The notes: generated by a model not told the origin, from the sequence alone. Counted from the stretch's first letter, positions 12,423 to 24,903 are shown. The stretch is 64,000 nucleotides of DNA from Atrichornis clamosus (GCA_013400975.1 WBMZ01003475.1:1-64000); one strand, 5' to 3'. Numbers and translations are program-made.

Positions 12423-12603
12423 CATCTCCTGCAGCTGAGGCTCTGAAATACTGGAGGACACTGCACCTGCCTCAGGGACACGGACAAGGGAGAGCTGGAG
12501 CCTCTGGAGGGCTTGGAAAGGAATTGTGGTTGGTGGTCACCTGAGGAACTTACCTTCACACCAATGTTGCTCTGAAACGAGTTGTGTCCAACATTCAGGT
12601 TTG
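12423..12603 (+). other. Candidate exon of a transcript, coding status doubtful
   Basis: A long pyrimidine tract ending CTTTTTCTGAGCAG (12422) is a convincing acceptor. Two donors follow: TTG then GTAAGG after 12603, and AAG then GTATGT after 12608. The enclosed 181-186 bases are GC-richer than the flanks. One frame is open for about 40 codons before a TGA near 12541, so an internal coding exon is unlikely; a UTR or lncRNA exon is possible. A minus-strand donor-like AAG/GTAAGT overlaps near 12550. Confidence 0.15.
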
Positions 12604-14692
12604 GTAAGGTATGTACTTTTCCCCCTGCTCTTGTATTTTTGCTCTTTTCTGAACGTCTTCATATGGGGAAAATAGACCATTTGCAGCCCTTGGTTTTATT
12701 GCTGCATTCATGCCATGCTCATAGTGTGTCTGTAAATAAGCTCTTCTCTCCCTGAATTTGGAAAGTGTTCATCAAGAGTGAAGTGTTTTTATTGTCTTGG
12801 GCTTGAGGGGTTACATGTTTATACGAAGTTCTTTCTTGAACAAAATGCTTACTGATGGTTGCGTGTTGCTCTTGGTGATGGATACTTGGTGATAGGCACC
12901 ATGTTTTGAAAGTCCCACTTGCTGTGTTTCACTAATGTCTGCAGTTCTGAGGGTCAGAGATGGGGGGGAAAAAAAAATAAATGAACTAGCCCACTTGTAA
13001 TTCAGCCCTGTGCTTTCCTTTGTGCTTTGTGTATTCTCACTGTTTGCAAAGGACAGAAATACCAATTTCTTGTAGAATCGTAAGTCCCTTTCTTGTCTAG
13101 CACTTACATTTTTTCCCTGTGTGGAGGTTTTCATATCCACGCAAACATTGCCTTGGCTGTGCTGGCACTGTAGCAAGGCAATATGCAACTATCTTTCAAC
13201 CAGAAACTGAAGGCCAGGGGGTATTTTTGATGAAGACTGTGCTGTATGAGGTTTTAGGGTAATATGATCTCTGATTCTGTGGGTTCTTTGACCCAGGTCA
13301 AGTTATTTCTGTGAAGGCAAAGTTTTCTGATTTAAAGCAATGGTTCCCAGATCTCAGTACAATGGTACCAGACAATATTATCCTTTTTCATTTAACATGT
13401 GGGTATTGACTTCCTTCATATGACTGAAGCAGCAGTATAAACTTGTTGAGAAAAGTACAGCAGCAATATAACACCTGCACTTGGTGTTAGTGGAGGAGGA
13501 GGGAAGAGAAGTCAAGACTTTCTTAAAAGCCTCTAAGAAAACATGATGCATCCAGGTGAGTGTGCATTAGTTCTCCTGCTTTTGATCTGGCTGCACTTGG
13601 CATGGAAATCGTAGGCTCAAACTGTCTTTCAGCAGTGCTCTGCCCATCTGCAGCGACTGCGGGGAAAAGTTGGTGGAAATAGCTTAAATTAGGTGCTTAA
13701 CTTCTGAAAGTTGAGGGTCAAGAAAGGTCTGTTCCAACCACGGCTTGTTCTGTTAATTTGTACAGGCATTTCAAGAAAACAACACGGTTGCCAGGGCGAG
13801 GTTCCGCTCATTACACCACAGCACTGCTTGCTCTGGTTGTCTGTCTGCTCTGGTGGTGCCTGGTTTCTGGCAGGAGAGGCTGTTAAACATTGCTCCTGCC
13901 TTTATTATCCTCTTCACTTTTGTTTATTTCCAAGCTACTGCTCTTGTGATTATAACACTTAAAAGGGAAGGCTGTAGGAGAGGTATTTCATAATCAAGAG
14001 AGCTTCTTGACTCTTGAAGAGAAAAATTTTGCTCTGTTAAAATGCAGAAATCACAGCGGTTTTGTTTATTCCTTATTTGGGTTTGAGACTTCTGTGTTGA
14101 AACATGTAAATCTTCCTTGCAATGAGGGTGTGAGTTTTGTGGGTACTCAGGGGGGCCTGGGGTGTACAAGGATCTGCTCCAGAGATGGTTTTTGCTGGTG
14201 CGACCATGGTGCTGCCCCTGCCTTGAACCAGGGTAGTGATTAGATGAGCTCCCCCATCATTCCTGAGTCAGTCCAACTCTCAGTCTAAGGTTCACCTCTC
14301 AGGCTGCAGCATTAGTGGTAGTCCAGTGCAGAGATTGTGCAGGACTTTGCTGAACTTCACCATTTCAGACAACAAAGAGCATTTTCTGTACAACTGATTT
14401 GTGTGAAACTATTATTTAAGCATTAATCTCTAGGTTGGACTTTGGTTATATTTTTGCATTTTACTTTGTGGCCGTCAGATTTAAAACTTGGTTCTTATTT
14501 AAATCTCACGCCTGTGGAAACTTCATCTTTAAGAAGAACGTTGCAGCGTGAGGAGGTTGTGCTAAAGTACAAAGATTTGGCCAAGCTGTTGTTGCTCACT
14601 TAGGCTGAGGCCCTTCTTTATCGATTCTCTTCATCCTGGGGACTCGTGGTTACCAGAGTACTTGACTACCATCAACTTTATCTGTTCCCATG

Positions 14693-14795
14693 ACATCCTT
14701 GTAAGACAGAAGTTCTCCTTATCCCCATTTTGCAAATGGTGAATAAGAAACAGAGTCACTTCTAGGTCACTTTTAAGTGGTAAACATCTGTCCAT
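14693..14795 (-). mobile_element. Ancient MIR/CORE-SINE fragment
   Basis: The plus strand reads TTATCCCCATTTTGCAAATGG, split by a few changes from the family, then GAATAAGAAACAGAGTCACTT, AGGTCAC and TAAGTGGTAAAC. This is the order of the reverse complement of a MIR core (ATCCCCATTTTACAGATG, AAACTGAGGC, AAGGTCACAC, GTAAGTGGCAGAGC). It is an old, inactive copy shared in principle by all amniotes. Confidence 0.65.
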
Positions 14796-14999
14796 GATTT
14801 TCATGCAACCTAAGTGCACAAGCTGCATCCGATGCCCACAGCTGGAGGCACACAGAGAGCCTTGGCTGAGCAGCTGAGTCTGTACTGCAAAGCTCAAAAT
14901 TTGGATTTGAATCTGCTTGAGGTCACTGCTCCCATCTAAGCCAGTTTTTTCCATGTGTCCTATTCTCCCAAGTAAAGAGGGTTTTAATTAAGTGATTAC

Positions 15000-15500
15000 A
15001 GTAACACCAAATGACATCAGCACTCAACGTTCCCTCCGTATCTCTACTGAAAACTGAAACATCTGTTCAAATAATGTGAGCTGAATTCATTCATCTCTGC
15101 AGCAGAGTGTTTGCTCATGTGAGACAAGCAGATTCCCTTTTAGCAGCATTATGCAATTGTGGTGATGGTAATCTTATTGTATAAGGAATTAGTTTAAATG
15201 GATCTGCAGATAACATGCAGAGTAATTTTTTTTTTCTGAAATTGTCATTTTTAGATTAGTAGAATCCAGTTAGTAAAATGCTCTGTTCTTCTAAAAAGGC
15301 ACATTTAATAAATATGTAAAAGAATTTTTTAAGTAGCCATTAAACATAGTTAATAAATTTTATCTTGCAAGCAGAATTGGAAAAAAAACCTGTTCATTTA
15401 ATGTGTTTTATGGCTCTCGTAGCAATTAATTGTCTTCATTACATGACCATAAATCCTCAATGCAATTTACCTTTTTCAGATTAATTGCTGTGGAAATCTT
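15000..15500. promoter_or_regulatory. AT-rich block resembling conserved non-coding DNA
   Basis: The block has TTAATTGCTG, CAATTAATTG and TTAATTAAG-type cores spread over 500 bases, low CpG and no tandem structure. A weak acceptor (TTACCTTTTCCAG) lies just downstream at 15583, followed by about 30 open codons ending at TGA; this is not strong enough to call an exon. The regulatory role is inferred from composition. Confidence 0.25.
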
Positions 15501-16189
15501 CCCTCTTGCTTTGTTTAGACTGCAATATTATTTCTCTTTTCTAAAAGCTGAATCTCTACGTCACATTTTTTTACCTTTTCCAGATGTTCTGTGAATCAGT
15601 TCCAGTTAGCAACATCTCTTTGTGCTGCAGGCCAGTGCAGTGGTGGTGTTGCAGCTGGGATGCTCTGGTCAGGTGAAGCAGAGACTTTTGCACATACAAG
15701 CCCTGCTTGACCTAAGGCAGAGCAGTGGGCAGGTCTCCTTCTCTCACTCCCTATATTATGTGGTCTGATAAAAAGTTATTATTTCTCTCTTCAAATTTTA
15801 CTTGTTTCTTATGTGATTCAATGTGTTAGATCAGAAGATCCCTCTGATTTTGTATGCTTGTGGGTTGGGCTGTCAGTGTGAGACCCTAGGGCAACTTTCC
15901 AGTGTCTTTGCTGAGGGGTGCAGCTCTGCAGGCTGTGTCTGGAAATGTGTCAGTAGAACTGTCCTCCAGCATTACTGAGGGAAAAGTTCACTTGGAGCAT
16001 CACAGGATGTCTGCTTGAATTCCCAGAATTAAATCAGAAGCGTTATTTTCATTAAAGCCTTTATTCTTCCGGATTGAATTTTGCGCACCAAGCAGGAAAA
16101 GAGGACGGCATGCAAGATCATGTTTTACGTATTTTTTTTTAATCAGTGAACAACATGTGAGCTTTGTTTGCACGAGTAACATTTACGCA

Positions 16190-16450
16190 AATATTTTCTA
16201 GTGTTTCTCTGAATTATTTTGCCAGGGTGAAGAAATAAAACAGGTATTATATTTGCATGTTTTGTTGCAAGATCAGCAGACTCGCTGTTAACGTATCAAT
16301 TCCCTTGATGACACCACTTCTGCAACCCTATTCACTCAGCTTCCTCTGACAGGGCTTTTATTGAATCCATCAACCTGACACATATCAAAGCACAATTTCT
16401 GATAACAAATATCTTGTTGTAAAATGAATTAAAAAGCTGATAGCAGCGGC
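16190..16450. promoter_or_regulatory. Mixed-composition block, candidate conserved element
   Basis: About 260 bases of high-complexity sequence carry phrases such as TATTATATTTGCATGTTTTG (an octamer-like ATTTGCAT core near 16250), TCATTAAAG-like sites nearby, and AACGTATCAATTCCCTTGATG. They also include two retained CpGs. This looks like a conserved enhancer, but no alignment was possible. Confidence 0.3.
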
Positions 16451-18168
16451 AGAACTGAGTTGAATTTCTGAAAGAAAGTAAGAAACTCCAAAACTAACAT
16501 CAGATTCTTAAGATACCCATCAGAGAACAGTAATATAATAGTCCTTTACCTCTGCTGTTGAAGTCATACAAATGGCCTTGCTCCTGGGCTGTTAGCCTGT
16601 GGCTCTGCCTTCTGGCCTCTGATGATTGCAGTGGTGCTTCAGAGAGCGTGATGAAGTTGGGGTTTATTTTCTTCTGGAGACCTTTCCCCTGCGAGGACCA
16701 ACAACCTCCTTGTAATTACTTTGCACTCTAGTCGTGTGGAGATTTGGAGACTGAGCAGTGGAAAATGCTGGCTCCGAGTGGAGCACCCCTTCTTTGGGAA
16801 GGCAAAGCAGTTTGGAGCCCCTTGTCCTGAGCAGAGCTGCTGCTTGGCAGCCCGTGGGCCATGTCTTAGGCAGAGTCCAGCTGGGGTGGAAAAGGGCCTG
16901 TGTTTTTTTTGGGCTGCAGGAGTTTTGAAATTAGCTGGCTCAAAACCTTTGTCTGAGGACACATTTTCTCTGTCTCCTTGCAGCCTTCTCCTATCTGTCT
17001 TGCTCTCTTCATCCTGCTTTTCTGTCCCCTCTGGTTTTGCATCTCTCAGGGGACGAGCAGCTTCAGGCAGGGCTGCCTTTGCACTGGTGCTGCTCTCACT
17101 CTGCCCGGGCTCGCTTACCTCTGATTTTTGGCTAGCACACACTGTAAAATACTAGCTAATAATAATCATGCTTTTTGCTCCGTGGCATGCCTGCTTTTTG
17201 GATAAGTATTCACTGACAATTTGCAGCCTAGCAGAGAGGAAGAGGAGGGCAGCCAACAGTTGATGTGGAAAATTAATTATGAACTGCCGTCCTTCTGCCA
17301 TGTCGTTAAGGCAGTTCTGCATTCCAAGCTTTACATCCAGCTGTGCATTTCCTTCTTGAAATAGTGGGAATGTTGCCAGAACAAAGCTTAGTAGAGAATG
17401 TCTCATATGGGACTGATCGCTCAGGATGCTCTAGAGCCTTTACTGCTCTGCTTGCAGCTGTGACACCACCCAGAGAGTAATTTTCACCTTTTGTTGGGCA
17501 AATTGAGCCTGCAAGTTGATAAAGATTTGTGTCTGTGATGGGGAAGTCACCACCCTGTGGAGTCAGAGAGCAACATTTTCGTGTTTCACTGTAGTGGTGG
17601 CTTGGTAATGTCCAGGTTCAGATGAGCTGCAGCTTGTTATATTTTCATCCTTCACGATGGTATATTTACTTCACCATGATCCTCAACAACTGGCCTCTTA
17701 CGTGGAGCGGGGAGAGTTCGGCAGGGACTGGGCAGCCCTGGGAATGTAATTACCTAAAGGAGCAGTTCTGTCCCTGGACAGCCTCTGCCTTAAGGATCAC
17801 AGAGGTAATTGCTGGGAGCCCCAGCACTGGGTGTGGTTCAGGAGCTGTTTTGATCTCCTGATTGAAGACTGGGTCCTACTAACTTGAGCTGAGCAATGCA
17901 GAGCCAGCACAGCCCAATCTAAGTGCCAAAGATGCCCTTCTTTAGGGAGCCCTTCAGGATGCATGAAAGAGTCTGAAAGAGGTAGAGTTTGGGAAAGCCC
18001 TGACAAATTTGTAAGCGACTCTTTGGGGCTGAGCTAAAGAAATGAACATTTGGTGTAATTTTCCTCATGAAGCCTTTGTTTAGTCCAAAGGATGCTGAAG
18101 GGTGCAGTGGAAACAGCCTTGCAAAGCCACAGCAGTAACAGCTGTGAAGTGTTAAGGAGATACTTTGC

Positions 18169-18188
18169 TCTGGTCTCTTTAGACCAGA
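18169..18188. repeat. 8-bp perfect hairpin
   Basis: TCTGGTCT (18169-18176) pairs exactly with AGACCAGA (18181-18188) across loop CTTT. No flanking sequence extends the stem. Probably incidental; too short for a microRNA precursor. Confidence 0.55.
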
Positions 18189-20285
18189 AAAATTCTTTTG
18201 GCTGTTTAAGTTTTCAGTGAAGGTACCAGAAGTCTCTGCTTTTTACATTTTCATTAGGAAATTTTTTGTCACAGTAGCTGACTGATTGAATGGTTAACTG
18301 AGGGGTGATGCTCTAAGAAATACCTAGGATTTTGTAAAGGGCCAAATTGCTGCCTGGTAGAGGTCAAAGACTCAAATCATGATGGTGTGGCTTCTGTTTT
18401 CCTCTTCCTGAGCTCTACCTCTTGATTGACACAAACTCTACTTTCTAGTGCTGTCATGCTGATTTTTTGCAGCCAGGGGACTGTATTTGGAAGCACAAGC
18501 CCGTTGTACAGGTTTAGATGTGCTGCAAATAATTATGAATGTCTAATGAGGGGAAGCTAAAACGTACTGAAAATGTTTGGAAATGAGAGAGAATGTGTGC
18601 AGCCAAGCGTTAGCTGTGAATGGAGTTCTTGTTGGCATCGTTTAATGGGAACTTTCCAGCTCGTAGTTTCTGTGACGAATACACAGATAAGAGCAGAACC
18701 AAAAAGGCAGGGTTGCTGGAGGTGAATGGGAGGAGAAATGACTGCCTTTGACCTCTGGGAGAAAAAGGACAGTGAAGTGAGCAGCATTTTTGTTGATGGA
18801 TTAACACCCCCTCAGTCTTCGCTTCCCAGTTACTGGGAAGGGACCAGCAGCGACTCTGCTGCACTGGCCTCCTCTAAACAAGGTAGTGCCCTGTTCCTTC
18901 ACAACAGCAAATGCCATCTGTTGCTTACTGCAGACTGTCCAGGAAAAAAAGAGGGAGAATTTTTTTTAACTTTCTTTTTAAACTCTTTTTACTAAGTGGG
19001 GTAAGTAGCTCCATTTATATCTGGCCAGACAAGCAAGGTGCCTTTGACGTGAATGGCCAGATGCTTTTTTGTCCACCTCAGGAAGTGGTCCCTGATCTTT
19101 GTGGAGATTCCCCTCTTCCTTTCTTCCTTATGCTGTTGTGCTTTCCAGTCTCAGTGTGGTGTGAGAAGGAACATTCCGGTGTTACATCAGGGGTTGTGTA
19201 AGGACTTGGACTGGGGGTACCACCAGGTTGATGTGCCCCCAAGCTGTGTTGCGGTGATGCCACCACCCACACAGATGGAGAAGCTGGGAACCAAAGCATC
19301 CTGAGTAAAGGCTGTAGAGGCACCACGAGGCTCAGGACTGTGCCATTTCCCTGGCAGAGCTCGTGCTTCTGTCAGAATCTGGAGGTTCTCAGCTTCTCTC
19401 CGTCTGCCCAGTGATGTTCTGGTGGGTCTGCGCCAGCGTGCTGGGGTAGAAGAAATATAAATAAAATAAAGAGAATTCATGAAGTTTTCTGCAGACCCCT
19501 TTGCATATTGGGTGTTGAATTGGGTGGGAGAAGTGGTGCTTGACTGGCACTGCAGCTGTGGGATAACACCTTCCAAAGGGTCGTTGAGTTTGTGACTGAA
19601 GTAAGGAGGTTGTAAGTCCCTTTCTGCACTGCTGAGCTGCCCCGGGGGTGACACCAAAACACAAAAGACCACTGGAAGTTTCCCCTGGAATGCTCTTAAA
19701 AGAAAAGGTGGCAAAACAACAACAAAAAAGGTGTTTCTCCTTAGGAAAGTTTATTGGCACCTCTCCCCTTGGCTTGGGAGCACAGGAAGAAGGGGATGGG
19801 CAGCCCTGCACTCTCCTTGCTTTCTGTCTGGGAGGAATTTCTAGTTGTTAATGATTAATTCAAACATTTCTTGTCATGAGTACAGTGTGCACAGAGTGAT
19901 AAATCTGTGGTGGGTTAGAGGTGGAGGTTGCTCAGTGCTGACAATTAGTTTGAGCCACAGGCTTTGCTTTCATTGGCATTTTCACAGCATTAACCTGGAC
20001 CTTGTCAATTAAAATCCAGACACATTTTGATGAGGGACATCTTCTTCTAATGATAATTGTAATAATATCACTTTTCTTCATTTAAAACTTGTCAGGCAGG
20101 CCATGTTTCCTGGAAAATAACTGCCCAATTTTCACATTGCCTAAATAACTAGGAAGTATCTTTCAGTTTTTTGAGCTGACATTTCATCACCTATAACTAA
20201 AAGCATATGAGGCCAGAGCTGTTAATCTTCGAACACTTACCAACTTCAGTCAAGGTAATTTGACTTTATCTGCTAAAATAAGCAG

Positions 20286-20318
20286 GTTTATTAGCCTTCA
20301 CTTTGGAGGCTAATAAAC
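20286..20318. repeat. 14-bp hairpin inside an AT-rich block
   Basis: GTTTATTAGCC (20286-20296) is perfectly complementary to GGCTAATAAAC (20308-20318). The stem extends inward by T-A, T-G and C-G to 14 pairs around loop ACTTT. A second small dyad, CTGCT/AGCAG, lies just upstream (about 20270-20285). The surrounding 20190-20350 has the high-complexity look of conserved DNA. The total length of 33 bases is well short of a canonical pre-miRNA. Confidence 0.65.
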
Positions 20319-23224
20319 ATTTGATAATTGCCTGGAGTCGTTGGTGGGGATTTATACTATTTAGGTCTTCTAACTATTTGACAGTGCAGCTCCAGAGCAT
20401 GTCCTGGGCAATGATCCATTTCTGCAGTTCACCTGTTCATTAGGTGGAGGAGGAAGCCCGGTGTAAAGGTTGATTAAGGAACTTGTCTGAGTTGCACAAG
20501 AAGTCTGCAGTAGAACAAACCCCGGAAATCCTGCATCTGTTCTTATTAACTGCAGTGGGTCTTTTTGGTACTACATTTAGGATCTCTTTCAAGCCACAAA
20601 AATGAGTATTTAATAGTTGAAATGGGAGTGATATATCAGGTATCAATTGGAAACCCATTGTGGTTTTCTACATGGCATGAAAAAAAAAGTGAAAATCATG
20701 TTTGGTTTTGCATGGAAAAATACTTTCCATTTTTCTGATTGGTGATTCATAAGTGAACTCCTTTACAAATAGCCAGAGTAGGGAAGCAAAAAGCTGTATC
20801 AAGTAGGACTATCTAGACCTTGCATTGTGTTTGATCTGAGCTAGTCCATGTGGGTGGAAAATGCTGCACTTCTTTATCAAAAACTTGCTTCTCCTCTGCT
20901 CTTTCTGTGAGAGGTGTAGAAGAAGGAACTCCGATTAATTATGAGCACTTCTGGGTGATGCCAGAATATAAATAACAATTACCTGCCTTATTTCAATGGC
21001 AACTGGAAAAAGGTTATCAGTTGTTTGTAGTTCACAACTCAGGGCATAGCATGGAGTAGGAAATCCAGGCACAAAATACTGCACTGAAAAAAAGATTGAG
21101 GAATGATAACTGAGAAGTAAATGGACTTAGGCTGCTGTGACTGTATGCTAGAAGTTTAGAGTTGTGATTTTAGTGAATGCAAAGAGTAATCCACCTCCTC
21201 TCTGGTAGGGCTTTTCTTTTCCCATTCCAGCATGAACTGGCAAGTCTGTAATCTGCATTCTGGTGCATACAGAAATAGCACTTACAGCAGCATAGCTTGA
21301 AGGCTGTAAATATTATCAGGTATTTTTCCAGTGAGCCTTTATCAAAATGGCTGTGTATCTCACTGCTCTCATTTTTTTAAGAGTGCATTAGGGGTGATCA
21401 ATAAAACCTGACCTACCTTTGCAAGTTAAATAGGCCTGATTTTAAACTACTTAAAGAGATTAAGATTTGCTAACAGTGATTTAAAGTGCAAGCAAAGTCC
21501 ATTTACATGCCATTTCTTTTCCACTTTTGAGGTTTGAATTGCATTGGAAAATGTGTCACATTGGACACTGAAGCATAGAAGTGAAAGCTGACACTTTGTT
21601 GAGCATGTTTTTGTGTAGGAACTGCCTTCATACCCTGCACTTCACTGAAAACATAATAATAATTAATACATGTGGAACACACCTAAGTGTGCAAAGTGAA
21701 GGCTCCGTGAACTTGGACTCTAAACAGTATTTTCTGTTTGGTGCTTTTGGTCCTTGGGAGATAACCAAGGGGAAGAAACAAATGTACAATAAACAAACAG
21801 GCACAAAATATTAAAAGCCTACCTGTTGTTTAACCCTTTGAGGACAGTGTGGAAGTAGAGGCTGGAAAAGCAACACTTCCCTGCAGTGAAGGTCTGTCTG
21901 GGCACGTGGAAGGGATGGATTGATGCTGTAGAGCAGTCTTTTATTTCCCCACTTCATGACTTCTAAGCATTTAATTGCAGAACCTGAGAGCCATGTGGAT
22001 TGGTCTTGTGTCATGACAGCCAGGTTTCGTTCTACAAATGAAATACTTCATTGCTTTAAAGTTGGTCTGAAAGGTGTTGTAATAAATAGGTCATTGAGTC
22101 AAACGTGCTGAAATAAAACCTCCTGCCAGCAACGCTGTATGCTGCAGATGTTGTCTCTGTTACAAAGAACTGCTTTAGAATGTTTTAAATATTTTTGTGG
22201 CACTTGTTTGTCATAACTGCCTGGCTATCTGTCTGTTGGGCTAGTTTTGATTACTGTGGTATGTAGTGTGGTGCCTCTGGAGATTCCAGCTGAGATTGGG
22301 CATTTACTGATGGCGTGTCTCAGTTTCAGAAGATAATTGTGTGCCAGCTGCTCTTCCTCTCCTCTGCAAGGTTCATATTGAGAGCAGGAGGTGTGTGGGC
22401 TCAGTAAGAGCCCTCAGAAGGCACTGTGGCTCAGATGCCTCTATTGTTTTACACTGAGTCTGTGTGTGATAATTTTTACTTTAGGTTTGTGTGTATGCAT
22501 TCTCGTACTCTGTTGGACTAGTTATTAATAAACATTGTTATTAATGAGCCATTTTGTTCATAAATGGTTTAATCTGTCTCTACGACCCTAGTCTGAGCCA
22601 TGTTATGCTCAGTGCTGGAGAATGAGGTCGCACATGACAGTCCTTGGCCCAAAGAGCTTTTCTGCTAAAAATCTAAGTTTAGTGGGAGAAGGAGACACAA
22701 TTGCCAGCAAGTGTGGAGGCAACAGATGGAGCACAGCAGTGGAGATGAAGAATGTGCAGAGCTTCGTGTGTCGTGGGGCATTGATGATCAAAACTCCTCT
22801 TTGTTGTGGTGCCTGTACAAGGCTCACAGCAATCAGGGATTTGGTTTGCTGAGACTAACTCCTGCCTTGTTAACTATTACTTCTTGATTATTTCTGTCTA
22901 TATCCATCTGCTGCCTCTTTGCTGTTAGAGCTGCAAATTCCTTAGGGTTCAGACAGCTTTTTCTTTTAGTGTTTGTGCAGTACTGAATTCCATAGAGTGC
23001 TGGCCCAGGGTTAATGCTGGTAGCTGTTAGCAGTGGCATTTGCACATGAAAATAAGGCATTAGGAAAACAATTATTTTCACGTTCTGAATGTCTTTATTT
23101 GCATTCCAGCATCTTCTGAATCTTTGACATTGAAAACATTATTTAAATAAAAGATACATGATTATAATTATTGTACTGCAAGTAGTTTGATGCAGGAAGT
23201 GCAATTATTCTAGTGTGTGGTTGT

Positions 23225-23225
<1 letters not shown>

Positions 23226-23261
<36 letters not shown>

Positions 23262-23262
23262 T
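23226..23262 (+). repeat. TA/CA compound microsatellite
   Basis: A TA run of about 24 bases (23226-23249) passes directly into an AC run to 23262. It is preceded by a TG-containing phrase (GTGTGTGGTTG), the same arrangement as the tract near 11.5 kb. The open frames crossing it on the plus strand are products of the repeat. Confidence 0.9.
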
Positions 23263-23479
23263 ATCTGCATTTGTCTGGCAGGTAGATTTTATCTTACAGC
23301 CTCCGGCTCTTGCTTTCCTAGGTGCTTATTCATATTTAATCCAGCTCCCCCATGTATTTGCATACATAAACACACATTTGGTTTTAACACCTGTTTGCAT
23401 CTTTTAGTTATAGACTGACCCTGAGGCTGTTGGCTTTGGGGTTTGTGCAGCCCCAGGTAGCTGGGTGTTACGTAGGGTT

Positions 23480-24310
23480 CCCCTTTCCCAGGGCCTGAGC
23501 CCGTGTCACGCTGACCTGCCAGCTGAAGTTTCCCCTGCTGGCACCACGCCACAGCCCAGTGCTTTCAGCGAGTTCTCGGCTATAATCCTGAGCCGATTCC
23601 TGGGATGCAATTCACTGCTACGGTTATCATATCAAAAGGGGAGTGATTTACATTTCCTGCACGTCTCCGTGTTGCCAGCCTCGGAGGATGCTGCAGAGAG
23701 GAAGTCAACGCAATTTGGTGAAATAGCAAAAATGAGCCTATTTACAGCGTTGGATCTTACGCTGTGGAGGAATTTGATACAGACGCAAAGTTGGCACTAA
23801 GTGCGAATTTAGGCTGTGCACAGAGATTAATTTTAGGGCTTTTTTTTTTGGCTCCCAGGGAGAAAATAGGAAGATTGTTCCTAAAGACTGAATGCGTGGA
23901 GAGCTATATACTCGGCTTTGTGTGCCACAAAATAAATCTTTATCTTGATTTCTTATTGTGTTACCCCTTAAAAATCCCTCTCTTCTCCTGATATTCGTCC
24001 AGAGTAGTGTCTGGATAACACATTATCTTTGTTTTCATCTGACCCCCTCAGCCCTCTGCAGTTTCCTCACTGAAAAGGCAATGAGCAATCATGCCAGCAT
24101 CATTTGTACAAAGTGAAACATTTTATGTTGAGGTATTTCAAGCACGTTCCTACTGGAAATGCCATAGGACTGGCAGGGCTGCAGCGTTTGCTGCTGATGC
24201 ACATTCAGCTGCCAGTATTTGTATGCAGAAGCAGGCACAGTGGTGGCTTCACATTCATTTCCTGTGTATCAATTACTTATTAGTAATCCACAAGCCCAAT
24301 TAAGGAACTG
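23480..24310. promoter_or_regulatory. CpG-retaining block, candidate conserved regulatory element
   Basis: I count roughly 16-18 CpGs in 23480-24000, against very few in neighbouring kilobases, while GC content stays moderate. The sequence is complex and carries AATTTAGG, TTAATTTTAG and ATAAATCTTTATC phrases. From 24090 to 24310 it continues with a small dyad, ATTACT-TATT-AGTAAT (24272-24287). Retained CpG without high GC suggests purifying selection or local hypomethylation rather than a promoter CpG island. Confidence 0.35.
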
Positions 24311-24903
24311 GGGTAGGATATAATGCTGAGAGTGTGGCCGTGCCTCTCCTGTTTGAGTCTGGAGAGGGAAGGGATGTATCTGCTGCAGGTGACTGAACTG
24401 GTGATGTTACTTAATCTTTGAGACAGATTCCTGCAGTCTTGTCTAACTTTGGCTTAATTTCCTATTTTTTACGAGCATCTTTCTTGGACGCATTGACTGC
24501 TGCAATGAGGGGTTGTGTAAAAGGGGCACTCAGTGAGAACAGAGTGGGCAAAGCACTCTTGGATTTACTACGCCTTATCTTTCTCATTTGAGGTTTTGAT
24601 ACTATGTACTTGCAGCTGCAAATGTATAAGTTTCATAAGGCTTCCAGGACTGGCACCAGCTTTTCTGCAGGGTTTGTAGTCTCAGGTCAGAGTATGCTTT
24701 CCCTCCAATTTCCCTTCCCTTTTCTTCCTCACATTTCAGTAAAAAAATATGTTCATTCATGTCTACATTTTACCTGCCTTTAAAAGCTTTAAAGCTTTAC
24801 GTAGTTCTCGCTGAACTTCAGCAAATCCTTTAAAAGCAGATCATAGAGATTGACCACACCAGGAAGATATCACTGTGTCACCTTGATCAGTTTGTGTGCC
24901 TGA

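Larger units (their letters stand above)
10896..14690. other. Unassigned non-coding DNA
   Basis: No gene is recognisable apart from two weak exon candidates (11905-12015 minus; 12423-12603 plus). The 157-codon frame starting near 11441 runs through a TG/TA/CA microsatellite, which produces its Cys/Val/Tyr/Ile-rich start; it is not a gene. The minus frame 12811-13188 (125 codons) has no recognisable motif. The sequence is otherwise ordinary, mid-GC and CpG-poor. Confidence 0.6.
14796..23225. other. Unassigned non-coding DNA with several AT-rich blocks
   Basis: No gene is recognisable. The longest frames, 16639-17142 minus (167 codons, highly charged) and 16721-17155 plus (144 codons), are antisense to each other in a GC-richer patch. 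The frames at 19187-19811 minus (up to 175 codons) also overlap each other in different phases. None shows a domain. AT-rich blocks occur at 15000-15500, 16190-16450, 19840-20360 and 22510-22570. Confidence 0.6.

Noticed and set aside
15584..15672. Exon-like segment after TTACCTTTTCCAG
   Set aside because: The donor (CAG/GTGAAG) is weak and the open frame stops at once after it; other segments have better support.
19187..19811. 175- and 140-codon frames on minus
   Set aside because: Several phases are open together over the same bases, a sign of composition rather than coding; no domain is visible.
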